DNA of 5,057 nt from Methanobacteriaceae archaeon (GCA_030693105.1 JAUYBK010000013.1:1-5057); one strand, 5' to 3'; positions 1-5,057 are shown, counted from the first letter of the stretch. Numbers and translations are program-made. The notes: generated by a model not told the origin, from the sequence alone.

Positions 1-792
1 CCGGGGAACTGGTTGAACTTCCAAAACAGTTTTTCGCTGATACTGGGATTAGTCCTTGGTACAGCGGGGCTCCCCCACGTATTGATACGATACTACACCA
101 ATCCATCGGGTAAAGCGGCAAGGTGGACCACCGTTGGCACACTACTCATAATTGGGACCTTCTACTTGATGGCGCCAATTGCCGGTTTTGGAGCTAGAAT
201 ATTTTTAGGAGATGCCGGTGGCAAAAACACTGCCCTTCCTCTTTTGGCTCAATATTTGGCGGGTGAACCATTAATGGGTGTCGTAATTGCAGGTGCATTT
301 GCAGCAATTCTGTCAACGGTAGTGGGATTGATCATTGCTACCACCGGAGCCGTAGCCCACGATTTCTACACAAGTCTTATTAATCCCCAGGCTTCAGAGG
401 AAAAACAGATTCTAGTTGCAAAAATATCGGCTGCATTTGTCGGGTTGTTCTCGATATTAACCGGGATAATGTTTAAAGGATTCAATGTAGCGTTCCTGGT
501 TGGATTAGCATTTTCAATTGCGGCGAGTACCTTCTTCCCCGTGCTTATTATGGGTACCTGGTGGAGAGGGACCACAGAAAATGGTGCGCTTGTGGGACTT
601 ATAGTAGGTATGCTATCCTCCACCGGAATAATAGCTACTAACCTTCTCGGACTCCATGATCTGTCAAATCCGGCGATAATAACAGTACCACTAGCTTTCC
701 TAACCATATACGTTGTATCCAAGTTAGATGGTCAAATACCTCCGGATACCGATGAATTCATGCGTAAAGTGCACACACCTACCGATGAGTAA
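1..792 (+). CDS. Sodium:solute symporter (SSS family, acetate/ActP-like), 5'-truncated by window edge
   Basis: This is the C-terminal half of a Na+-coupled solute permease of the inner membrane. The frame is open to base 1 (it reads P-G-N-W before a TTG at 13), so the TTG is not the true start. About 263 residues are visible, against roughly 500-560 for the whole family. The SSS hallmark LGTAGLPHVLIRYYT is at codons 20-34 of the visible frame. A helix with the A-x-L-S-T-V-V-G pattern follows and ends in AHDFY, the region that in the family holds the Na2-site Ser/Thr and the conserved D-x-Y. About seven hydrophobic helices can be counted, and the tail is short and charged (DTDEFMRKVHTPTDE). 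The LGTAGLPH block resembles the ActP acetate/monocarboxylate branch more than the proline or sugar branches. Substrate assignment is inference. The gene ends in TAA and runs straight into a terminator. Confidence 0.9.
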   Translation, partial: PGNWLNFQNSFSLILGLVLGTAGLPHVLIRYYTNPSGKAARWTTVGTLLIIGTFYLMAPIAGFGARIFLGDAGGKNTALPLLAQYLAGEPLMGVVIAGAFAAILSTVVGLIIATTGAVAHDFYTSLINPQASEEKQILVAKISAAFVGLFSILTGIMFKGFNVAFLVGLAFSIAASTFFPVLIMGTWWRGTTENGALVGLIVGMLSSTGIIATNLLGLHDLSNPAIITVPLAFLTIYVVSKLDGQIPPDTDEFMRKVHTPTDE

Positions 793-794
793 AT

Positions 795-844
795 GGGAAA
801 TTCCTGGTAATGAATTTACCGGGAATCCCTTACCTTTTTTTTTT
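795..844 (+). terminator. Hairpin plus T-tract terminator after the symporter
   Basis: The 5' arm at 795-810 (GGGAAATTCCTGGTAA) pairs with the 3' arm at 816-829 (TTACCGGGAATCCC) across a 5-nt loop, with a two-base A bulge and one G-T wobble. Ten consecutive T follow at 835-844. It starts three bases after the symporter stop codon. The oligo-T alone would be enough for archaeal termination; the strong hairpin makes it look like a bacterial intrinsic terminator. Confidence 0.8.
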
Positions 845-1007
845 ATTGATGACTGTTATACCAATAGGACAGTAATAATAGGACAGTAAGGTCAAATTTT
901 CAATCCGGTTATACTGGAATAACAAAAATGGAGGAATGTTGAGAGTATACCTCCCCAAATAGGCTAAAATTAGACAGTTATAGAAATCAATCAGGTACTC
1001 CTAATCA
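845..1007. other. Non-coding spacer between symporter terminator and tautomerase
   Basis: No ORF of useful length is seen on either strand. It holds the tandem repeat at 863-889 and a short inverted repeat, GGAGG at 930-934 against CCTCC at 950-954, with a 15-nt loop. The two flanking genes converge here, so no promoter is needed. I see no clear T-run for the minus-strand transcript in this stretch. Confidence 0.5.
863..889. repeat. 13-bp perfect tandem repeat, period 14
   Basis: AATAGGACAGTAA occurs at 863-875 and again at 877-889, separated by one T. A related inverted half-site ACTGT lies just upstream (852-856), and GACAGTTATAG recurs at 973-983. The unit lies in the spacer between the symporter terminator and the tautomerase remnant. 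It could be a protein binding site or simple sequence slippage; nothing else supports a role. Confidence 0.6.
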
Positions 1008-1398
1008 TTATACATTTACCTGGAACTCCAAATCAACCTCCAGCAGGCTTACCACCCCTGATGCCTCAATTATTCATAGGGGGCTCCAGAAGGATGATCA
1101 GCACGTCTTGACCGTCAATACCGGGATATTCGTTTAAATTTTGGACTATGGTAGTGAAGAGCTTGTTTTTAGCTTCCTGGGAGTGGCCCGGAAACATTTT
1201 AATTTCAATTATGGTAGCATTATCAGTAAGGTCCCGTGGAACCTCAAAGTCTTCCTTTTTTAGCTCGTATATTCTCTGAAACCGGTCGTAATCAGGTATC
1301 TTAATGGCCTCCACCAAGGCCTGATGCACAACGTCCAATATTGCTTTCTTATATTCTGATGACTTTCCTTTGCGAATTTCTATTTTAATCAGAGGCAT
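1008..1398 (-). pseudogene. Tautomerase-superfamily protein (4-OT/MIF fold), C-terminus broken by TGA and a frameshift
   Basis: The intact frame runs from ATG at 1398 to TGA at 1066-1068 and gives 110 residues. It begins Met-Pro, and Pro after Met removal is the catalytic base of this superfamily. The body (LIKIEIRKGKSSEYKK, then DRFQRIYELKKEDFEVP, then TIIEIKMFPGHS and DVLIILLEPP) matches the ~130-residue Tautomerase_2-type group as I remember it. Those proteins usually end ENWGIRGGKPA-x-EVDL-x-F-x-V-x-V. Here EPPMNN is followed by TGA where Trp is expected. GIRGGKPA then continues in frame (1042-1065), and after one out-of-frame base at 1041 the other frame reads EVDLEFQVNV and TAA (1008-1040). 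So the tail is still present but split. The first 110 residues could still be made as a shortened protein. The natural substrate is unknown. A sequencing error could also produce this picture. Confidence 0.8.
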
Positions 1399-1401
1399 AT
1401 T

Positions 1402-1424
1402 ATCACTTTAAAAAAACTTATATA
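1402..1424 (-). promoter_or_regulatory. TATA box and ribosome binding site of the tautomerase gene
   Basis: On the minus strand TATATAAG (1417-1424) is a good archaeal TATA box. GTGAT (1402-1406), matching the core of the methanogen Shine-Dalgarno sequence, lies three bases before the ATG at 1398. The TATA centre is only about 23 bases from the ATG, so the predicted transcript start falls at or next to the start codon. The leader would be very short and would exclude the GTGAT, unless an upstream start is used. Confidence 0.5.
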
Positions 1425-1441
1425 TTCAATCTAAAGAAAGG

Positions 1442-1497
1442 GGAATTTCATGCCATTTACATAGCTAAGGCATGATGAACATGCTTACGTTCATTCC
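1442..1497. repeat. Overlapping inverted repeats upstream of the tautomerase promoter
   Basis: Three pairings share this stretch. TCATGCC (1448-1454) is matched by GGCATGA (1469-1475), a perfect 7-bp stem with a 14-nt loop. ATGAAC (1475-1480) is matched by GTTCAT (1489-1494) with an 8-nt loop. GGAAT (1442-1446) is matched by ATTCC (1493-1497) as an outer closing stem. The stretch lies directly upstream of the tautomerase TATA box, which fits operator half-sites. A small structured RNA is also possible. No known family is recognised. Confidence 0.4.
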
Positions 1498-1646
1498 ACC
1501 AGACCTACTATACTTTGGATCAGTAATTTCACTGTACTTAAAAATTTCTTTTCAATTCCAATACTGTTTTAAACTTTTCATCTTAAGATAAGCATATATT
1601 TCACTGTATTGTCATGAGAATATCATTTTAGTTAAAAAGAACAAAG

Positions 1647-1654
1647 TTATAAAT
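1647..1654 (+). promoter_or_regulatory. Likely TATA box of thiI
   Basis: TTATAAAT, preceded by purine-rich ACAAAG (1641-1646) as a possible BRE, lies about 55-62 bases before the thiI ATG. The usual spacing would put the transcript start near 1676 and give a leader of about 30 bases. That leader contains GAGG at 1695-1698, about ten bases before the ATG, as a weak ribosome binding site. Confidence 0.5.
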
Positions 1655-1708
1655 TAGAGTTAAGGATAAAATTTTAGAGTCGAGGGAACAGTTTGAGGAC
1701 TATTTAAA

Positions 1709-2863
1709 ATGAAAAAAGAACTTATAATCGTCCGATACGGTGAGATCGGTATTAAGGGCCCCATAGTAAGAAAGCGGTTTGAAAATAGACTTCTAAACAA
1801 CATCAAATCCGCTCTGGAATGTCGGATAGAAGTTGATCAGGGCCGTATATTTCTCCATACCGATGATCAGGAACTTGCCCGACAAGTACTGTCTAAAACA
1901 TTTGGAGTAGTTTCATTCAGTCCGGCGGTAGTGACTGAAACTGATTTTGATTATATTAAGGAAAAATTAAAAGCCTACACCGAGGAACTGGTTCAGGAGG
2001 GTCTTTTTTCGGGTGAAGATTCTTTTGCCATCCGCTGTCGGAGAGTGGGTAAACATTCCTTCACCAGCCAGCAAATGGCTGCTTTCTGTGGGTCGGTGGT
2101 TTATGGAGTTACCCAGTCCAAAGTGGATCTTACCCGCCCGGACTTTGAAATATTCCTGGAAGTCCGGGAAGACGAGACCTACCTATTCCACCAGAAGATA
2201 CCCGGACCCGGCGGACTGCCAGTAGGCACCCAGGGCCGGGTAGTGGCACTTTTATCCACAGGGATTGACTCACCCGTGGCCTGTTACCTTATGATGAAAA
2301 GGGGCTGCAGTATAACTGCTCTTCACTTCAACAACCATCCTTACACCTCCCCGGATGAGGAAAAAATTAAGAAGATATCCGAAAAGCTGAAAGAATATTC
2401 CCACGGCGCTAGATTTGATCTCTTCGCCGTTGATTATGGTGAATTCCTCTCCAAATGTATTGAAGATGCACCTTCCCGGATGACCTGTGTTTTATGTAAA
2501 AGTGGAATGTACCAGACTGCTGAAAAACTCGCCCAACGTGAAGGGGCTCTGGCACTAGTAGACGGTAACAGCTTAGGCCAGGTAGCTTCTCAGACCCTTC
2601 CCAACCTGGTTGCCACCCGTCACTTCACCACCCTACCCCTTTTAAGCCCTTTAATTGGCTGGGACAAGGTGGAAATTGAAAACCTGGCCAAGAAAATAGG
2701 CACCTATACTCTTTCTATTATCCCTGAAGAAGGATGTAGTGCTGCACCCCGACACCCTGAAACCCACGCTGAACTAGAGAAAGTTGTAGAAGCTCAAAAT
2801 AAACTCAAAATGGATAAAGAAGTGGATAATCTGGCTTTTAGCCTTCGCAGAATGAAGATTTAG
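1709..2863 (+). CDS. thiI: tRNA sulfurtransferase / tRNA 4-thiouridine synthase ThiI
   Basis: This cytosolic enzyme adenylates U8 of tRNA and replaces its oxygen with sulfur to make 4-thiouridine. The protein of 384 residues is complete. The N-terminal ferredoxin-like part opens with LIIVRYGEIGIKGP. The THUMP domain follows at roughly 60-165 and includes RRVGKHSFTSQQ. The PP-loop ATPase begins near 177 with STGIDSPVA at 183-191; the more common form is SGGxDS. There is no rhodanese domain, as usual in methanogens. Instead a CxxC pair (C260, C263, in TCVLCK) and a third cysteine, C343 (EEGCSAAPRHPET), are present. In Methanococcus maripaludis ThiI such cysteines are reported to be needed for activity and to bind an Fe-S cluster. 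The gene is monocistronic by context, with its own promoter and a T-rich end. The role in thiamine thiazole synthesis known from bacteria needs a rhodanese domain and is unlikely here. Confidence 0.95.
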   Translation: MKKELIIVRYGEIGIKGPIVRKRFENRLLNNIKSALECRIEVDQGRIFLHTDDQELARQVLSKTFGVVSFSPAVVTETDFDYIKEKLKAYTEELVQEGLFSGEDSFAIRCRRVGKHSFTSQQMAAFCGSVVYGVTQSKVDLTRPDFEIFLEVREDETYLFHQKIPGPGGLPVGTQGRVVALLSTGIDSPVACYLMMKRGCSITALHFNNHPYTSPDEEKIKKISEKLKEYSHGARFDLFAVDYGEFLSKCIEDAPSRMTCVLCKSGMYQTAEKLAQREGALALVDGNSLGQVASQTLPNLVATRHFTTLPLLSPLIGWDKVEIENLAKKIGTYTLSIIPEEGCSAAPRHPETHAELEKVVEAQNKLKMDKEVDNLAFSLRRMKI

Positions 2864-2904
2864 GGTTTTTTAATAAAATCCGGCACTTTATTTTTTAATA
2901 AAAT
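2864..2904. terminator. T-rich convergent spacer, probable two-way terminator
   Basis: thiI and the GMC gene converge with only 40 bases between their stop codons. The 14-bp sequence TTTTTTAATAAAAT occurs twice, at 2866-2879 and 2891-2904, the second copy touching the GMC stop codon. T6 runs serve the plus strand and A4 runs give shorter T tracts on the minus strand. A weak stem, AATAAA (2872-2877) with TTTATT (2887-2892), is also possible. T-tracts of this kind are typical archaeal termination signals. Confidence 0.55.
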
Positions 2905-4100
2905 TAGGCCCTCTTTCCTGCCAAATATTGACCTAAACGTTTAGCTAAAGCAAGTATAGTCAGGATGGGCGGTGCTCCTGGGGCACAGGGCAGTACACTG
3001 GCATCAGCTACAAATAGCCCTTCTATTTCTGTTTGCAGGTTAGAATCAACCACGTGGCCAATGGCTGCACTTCCACCAGGGTGAGCACCCCGCGCCGGAG
3101 TGGAAATCAGGGTGGTGGGGTCCACACCCGCCGCAGTAAGGATAGAACCAGCAGTAGCTGCTCCCTCGGATAGGAGAGCCACATCCTCACCAGTGGTGTA
3201 TTTGGTAACGGCATTTTGTCTTACTTTCCCAACATTTTCGTCCGAGATCTTGATCATTATGCCCAGAATATCTTCTGGAGCGTAACCCGGAAGTTTCTCG
3301 GCCAGTAGACCCGAGTAGTGTGGTGCTAATAGGAATCCATCTTTTTTCAAAAGAGCGTTCATCTGCACTTCCTCCTTGAAATTAATCCCCTTCAAAACAC
3401 CACCCACAGTGATGAAGGTGTCGACAAAAAGATGTTGACCCGCTTTTAATCCAACCCTTTGCAGTAGACGAGGAGTTTCAATGGCTCCTGCAGATAAAAC
3501 TACTATGTCGCCAAAAAACTCTTGATCAACAGTTTTAACTCCCTTCAAAGTGCCATTTTCCTGGATTATCTCGGTGATGGGACTGTTTTCTATCAACTTT
3601 GCCCCCGATTTAACAGCCTCTTTTAGGTAGATTTGGGAAGTCCACTTAGCGTCCCGGGGACATCCCAGTGCACATTTACCGCAGGGCTGGCACAAACGAG
3701 GGTCGATGAATTTAGGCATCTTAGTCATGTTAAAACCCATCTCCTGAGCATTTTCCATGATCAGTCGAGTGCCACTGCCAAACAAGGCGTCAGGAAGAAG
3801 ATTTACTCCCACTTCCTGTTCTACTTCATCAAACTCTTTTTCAAGATCTATATTGAATTTTTTAAGCTGGCTTTGACACGTGCGCACCGCATTACCGGTA
3901 CTTACCATGGTAGTGCCACCTAAACACTCAGTTTTTGAGATTTCCACCCCGGTTTTTATAATGTCATAGTGGTTATAGGCGTCTCCCGGGAAAGTTATAG
4001 GTCCCTTCTCAAAGATAGTAACTTCAAATCCCCTTATGGCTAGTTCTCTGGCCAGGATTCCCCCTCCCGCACCTGATCCCACCACTACTACTTTTCTCAT
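2904..4100 (-). CDS. GMC-like FAD-dependent oxidoreductase with ferredoxin-type cysteine motif
   Basis: This is a predicted flavoprotein dehydrogenase of unknown substrate, 398 residues, shorter than the usual 500-600 of GMC enzymes. The FAD-binding Rossmann motif GSGAGGGILARELAIRGFEVTIFEKG is at residues 8-33. The ECLGGTTMVSTGNA block (58-71) fits the second GMC FAD signature region. VVLSAGAIETPRLL (200-213) is a classical GMC signature. The C-terminal domain has HPGGSAAIGHVVD (340-352) with the likely catalytic His340, then LFVADASVLP (362-371). The second catalytic His/Asn, normally in an N-P motif, appears replaced within PGAPP. C137, C140, C143 and C147 form CxxCxxCxxxCP, which suggests a [4Fe-4S] cluster. 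I chose the ATG at 4100, not the TTG two codons earlier, because GGGTGAT (4106-4112) lies five bases upstream. A membrane protein gene precedes it by 31 bases. No signal peptide is visible. Confidence 0.88.
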   Translation of the reverse strand: MRKVVVVGSGAGGGILARELAIRGFEVTIFEKGPITFPGDAYNHYDIIKTGVEISKTECLGGTTMVSTGNAVRTCQSQLKKFNIDLEKEFDEVEQEVGVNLLPDALFGSGTRLIMENAQEMGFNMTKMPKFIDPRLCQPCGKCALGCPRDAKWTSQIYLKEAVKSGAKLIENSPITEIIQENGTLKGVKTVDQEFFGDIVVLSAGAIETPRLLQRVGLKAGQHLFVDTFITVGGVLKGINFKEEVQMNALLKKDGFLLAPHYSGLLAEKLPGYAPEDILGIMIKISDENVGKVRQNAVTKYTTGEDVALLSEGAATAGSILTAAGVDPTTLISTPARGAHPGGSAAIGHVVDSNLQTEIEGLFVADASVLPCAPGAPPILTILALAKRLGQYLAGKRA

Positions 4101-4105
4101 AATCA

Positions 4106-4112
4106 ATCACCC
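4106..4112 (-). promoter_or_regulatory. Strong Shine-Dalgarno site fixing the GMC gene start
   Basis: GGGTGAT on the minus strand closely matches the complement of the archaeal 16S rRNA 3' end and sits five bases before ATG at 4100. It decides the start in favour of ATG over the TTG at 4106, which overlaps the site itself. Confidence 0.75.
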
Positions 4113-4131
4113 TTAGGAGATCATATAAAAA

Positions 4132-4596
4132 TTAAAGTTGTTTTCTTTTTAAAGTTCGTCGAGGCCTTTTTTTGGGCACCGTAATTTTTCTTACACTTCT
4201 TTCTTCGGGATTGAAGAATGTTACTGCCAGGTATCCGCCTATAGCACCCATAGCTCCGTAGATCAGAAGAGACATTACCAACCCTAAAATCAGGTTTATG
4301 AAACTATCGGCCGCTACACCTATTCCTAATACCATGGGGCTGGGAAGTGTGTAGGGTAGTGCCGGATTAGTTATGAAACTGTAAAGGAAGAGTAGAAATG
4401 CCAGGGTGCCTCCGGCCATAGCTCCAACCTTGTAACTGGTCTGTTCCGGTACGGTTAGATAGCTAGCTACGAAACCAACTATTAGCACGGAAAAAAATCC
4501 CCTAATCCCCATGAAGGGAATTATTAGACCGACTATTATACTAATGAAAATGGATGTTTCCAAGCTGTACTTTGCCATTTCTTGTTCATACCTCAT
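4132..4596 (-). CDS. Four-helix membrane protein of unknown function
   Basis: I do not recognise this 154-residue protein with certainty. Hydrophobic segments lie near residues 14-29, 33-49, 57-75 and 98-126. The last is rich in Gly and small residues (GAMGAIGGYLAV), a pattern seen in small archaeal membrane families such as DUF5518; that link is a guess. The tail (residues 133-154) is very basic, with KKRPRRTLKRK, and probably faces the cytoplasm. Two starts are possible: ATG at 4596, with only a weak AAGG upstream, or ATG at 4578 (Met7), with GAGGT eleven bases upstream. The second would remove MRYEQE. It lies 31 bases upstream of the GMC flavoprotein on the same strand, so the two are probably co-transcribed. 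It could anchor or serve the flavoprotein, but nothing in the sequence proves that. Confidence 0.75.
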   Translation of the reverse strand: MRYEQEMAKYSLETSIFISIIVGLIIPFMGIRGFFSVLIVGFVASYLTVPEQTSYKVGAMAGGTLAFLLFLYSFITNPALPYTLPSPMVLGIGVAADSFINLILGLVMSLLIYGAMGAIGGYLAVTFFNPEERSVRKITVPKKRPRRTLKRKQL

Positions 4597-4627
4597 TTAA
4601 GCCTTGAGAATAATTTTCCCGGTATGT

Positions 4628-4648
4628 CTTATAATGATTTCCTATAAG
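4628..4648 (-). promoter_or_regulatory. Probable promoter of the membrane protein/GMC operon
   Basis: On the minus strand two TATA-like sequences, CTTATAGG (4641-4648) and CATTATAAG (4628-4636), lie 35-50 bases before the ATG at 4596. Their cores form an inverted repeat, CTTATA (4628-4633) with TATAAG (4643-4648). Either would give a leader of about 10-25 bases. Which is used cannot be told from sequence. Confidence 0.4.
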
Positions 4649-4681
4649 ATTAGTGATCTTTAGGATGGGTCATAAAGTGAT

Positions 4682-5020
4682 TTACGGGGTTGGTAAAGTT
4701 ATGGGGTGTTGAGACCCTTTTGTAAAATTTTGATTAATCTGTTTTTTCCCTCTTATTTTCCGTCTAATTACTTTTTTGAGACCTTTAAGAATAAATAAAA
4801 GTGAGAACAGATATATCAGTATGAATAGTACAATTAAACCTACTTTAAAGTGTTGTATTGATTCTGTGCAACTTAATCTTTCCGATTTTGGATTGGAAAA
4901 AATCGATTTTGAAAGGATCCTAACTGAAAAATTTACATTGACGGAAAACCCCGAAACGTGAATAAAATCATGAATCTGCTTGCTGATAACCATTTTGAAT
5001 ATGTGAACCCTCGCTGCCAT
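4682..5020 (-). CDS. Possible C-terminal remnant of a membrane-anchored protein
   Basis: This frame (112 residues from the first ATG) is weakly supported. It has one strongly hydrophobic segment (residues 60-78, GLIVLFILIYLFSLLFILK) followed by a basic stretch (KKVIRRKIRGKK), the layout of a C-terminal stop-transfer anchor. The part before it (about residues 22-45) alternates hydrophobic and polar residues, like beta strands of an extracellular domain. No good ribosome binding site precedes ATG 5020 or the next ATG at 4993, and the first 17 or so residues are antisense to the zinc-ribbon gene starting at 4970. It may therefore be the 3' end of a larger surface protein gene cut by an inserted element, a small membrane protein, or a chance ORF in AT-rich DNA. 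Confidence 0.3.
   Translation of the reverse strand: MAARVHIFKMVISKQIHDFIHVSGFSVNVNFSVRILSKSIFSNPKSERLSCTESIQHFKVGLIVLFILIYLFSLLFILKGLKKVIRRKIRGKKQINQNFTKGSQHPITLPTP
4883..4911. repeat. Short direct repeat and palindrome left of the putative transposase
   Basis: CGATTTTG occurs at 4883-4890 and 4904-4911, 21 bases apart. The second copy overlaps the 12-bp palindrome AAAATCGATTTT (4899-4910). This is about 60-90 bases before the zinc-ribbon gene and could be near an element end, but the AT-rich context makes chance likely. Confidence 0.35.
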
Positions 5021-5057
5021 GTTTGTGGTTCACATGATGTTATTAAACAGGAATATC
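4970..5057 (+). CDS. N-terminus of a zinc-ribbon protein, probably a transposase, cut by window end
   Basis: Only 29 residues are visible. They read MNLLADNHFEYVNPRCHVCG and then SHDVIKQEY. The CxxCGS pair (C16, C19) followed by Val-Ile-Lys-x-x-Tyr is typical of the first half of a zinc ribbon at the start of many transposases (for example ISL3-like and related DDE families), where a second CxxC pair would follow. I infer transposase from this and from the disturbed neighbourhood, but the family cannot be named from so little. I chose ATG 4970 because GTGA (4958-4961) lies eight bases upstream as a ribosome binding site; an in-frame GTG at 4958 is the alternative. The frame is open to the window edge. 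No terminal inverted repeat can be confirmed because the other end is outside. Confidence 0.55.
   Translation, partial: MNLLADNHFEYVNPRCHVCGSHDVIKQEY

Larger units (their letters stand above)
1399..1708. other. Divergent intergenic region between tautomerase and thiI
   Basis: This 310-bp AT-rich spacer carries no convincing coding sequence on either strand. It contains the tautomerase promoter at its left end, the inverted repeats at 1442-1497, an 11-bp direct repeat ATTTCACTGTA at 1526-1536 and 1598-1608, and the thiI promoter near 1647. The space between is AT-rich without further recognisable elements. Confidence 0.5.

Noticed and set aside
366..722. 118-codon minus-strand ORF inside the symporter gene
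   Set aside because: It is antisense to well-conserved symporter helices and shows no recognisable motif; a shadow frame.
936..962. GGAGG followed by ATG and an 8-codon frame at 936
   Set aside because: Too short, no conservation evidence, and GGAGG is only two bases from the ATG.
1066..1068. TGA as a recoded Trp or selenocysteine codon in the tautomerase
   Set aside because: Methanobacteriales use TGA as stop, no SECIS element is apparent, and a second lesion (frameshift at 1041) follows, so decay or sequencing error explains it better.
2013..2225. 70-codon plus-strand ORF inside thiI
   Set aside because: It overlaps the conserved THUMP/PP-loop coding frame and has no family features.
3100..3285. 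61-codon plus-strand ORF inside the GMC gene
   Set aside because: It is antisense to conserved GMC C-terminal coding sequence.
3633..3923. 96-codon plus-strand ORF inside the GMC gene
   Set aside because: It is antisense to the conserved FAD and cysteine-motif region; its hydrophobic stretch is the complement of charged codons.
4883..4911. CRISPR-like or attachment-site repeat
   Set aside because: Only two 8-bp copies; too short and AT-rich to support either.
4776..4961. 61-codon plus-strand ORF (TTG start, internal ATG at 4821)
   Set aside because: No ribosome binding site or recognisable motif; it overlaps the minus-strand membrane-anchor frame, whose hydrophobic profile is somewhat more protein-like. 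Not excluded entirely.

Overview
The window looks like chromosomal DNA of a methanogenic euryarchaeon, most likely a Methanobacterium-type member of the Methanobacteriales. This is inferred from AT-rich intergenic DNA with archaeal TATA boxes, Shine-Dalgarno sites of the GGTGAT type, a ThiI without a rhodanese domain but with the methanogen CxxC motif, and overall protein style. No rRNA, tRNA, CRISPR array or complete mobile element is visible.

Layout, left to right. (1) Positions 1-792, plus strand: C-terminal half of a sodium:solute symporter (acetate/ActP-like) cut by the window edge, followed by a hairpin plus T-tract terminator at 795-844. (2) Positions 845-1007: a short non-coding stretch with a 13-bp tandem repeat. 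(3) Positions 1008-1398, minus strand: a tautomerase-superfamily gene with catalytic Pro just after Met. It stops early at 1066, and the lost C-terminal tail is still readable downstream, past an in-frame TGA and one frameshift. (4) Positions 1399-1708: divergent promoter region with overlapping inverted repeats, a TATA box for each gene and an 11-bp direct repeat. (5) Positions 1709-2863, plus strand: complete thiI (tRNA 4-thiouridine synthase). (6) Positions 2864-2903: short T-rich convergent spacer with a 14-bp direct repeat. (7) Positions 2904-4100, minus strand: compact GMC-like flavoprotein with a ferredoxin-type cysteine cluster, preceded on the same strand by a four-helix membrane protein (4132-4596), probably as one transcript. 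(8) Positions 4597-5057: a weakly supported minus-strand ORF ending in a membrane anchor, then the start of a plus-strand gene with a zinc-ribbon N-terminus, probably a transposase running off the window.

The genes do not form one obvious pathway. The clearest functional pair is the membrane protein and the flavoprotein. I see no convincing new multi-gene system. The best observations are the decayed C-terminus of the tautomerase, the Fe-S-type cysteine motif in the GMC protein, and a possible insertion-element boundary near the right edge.
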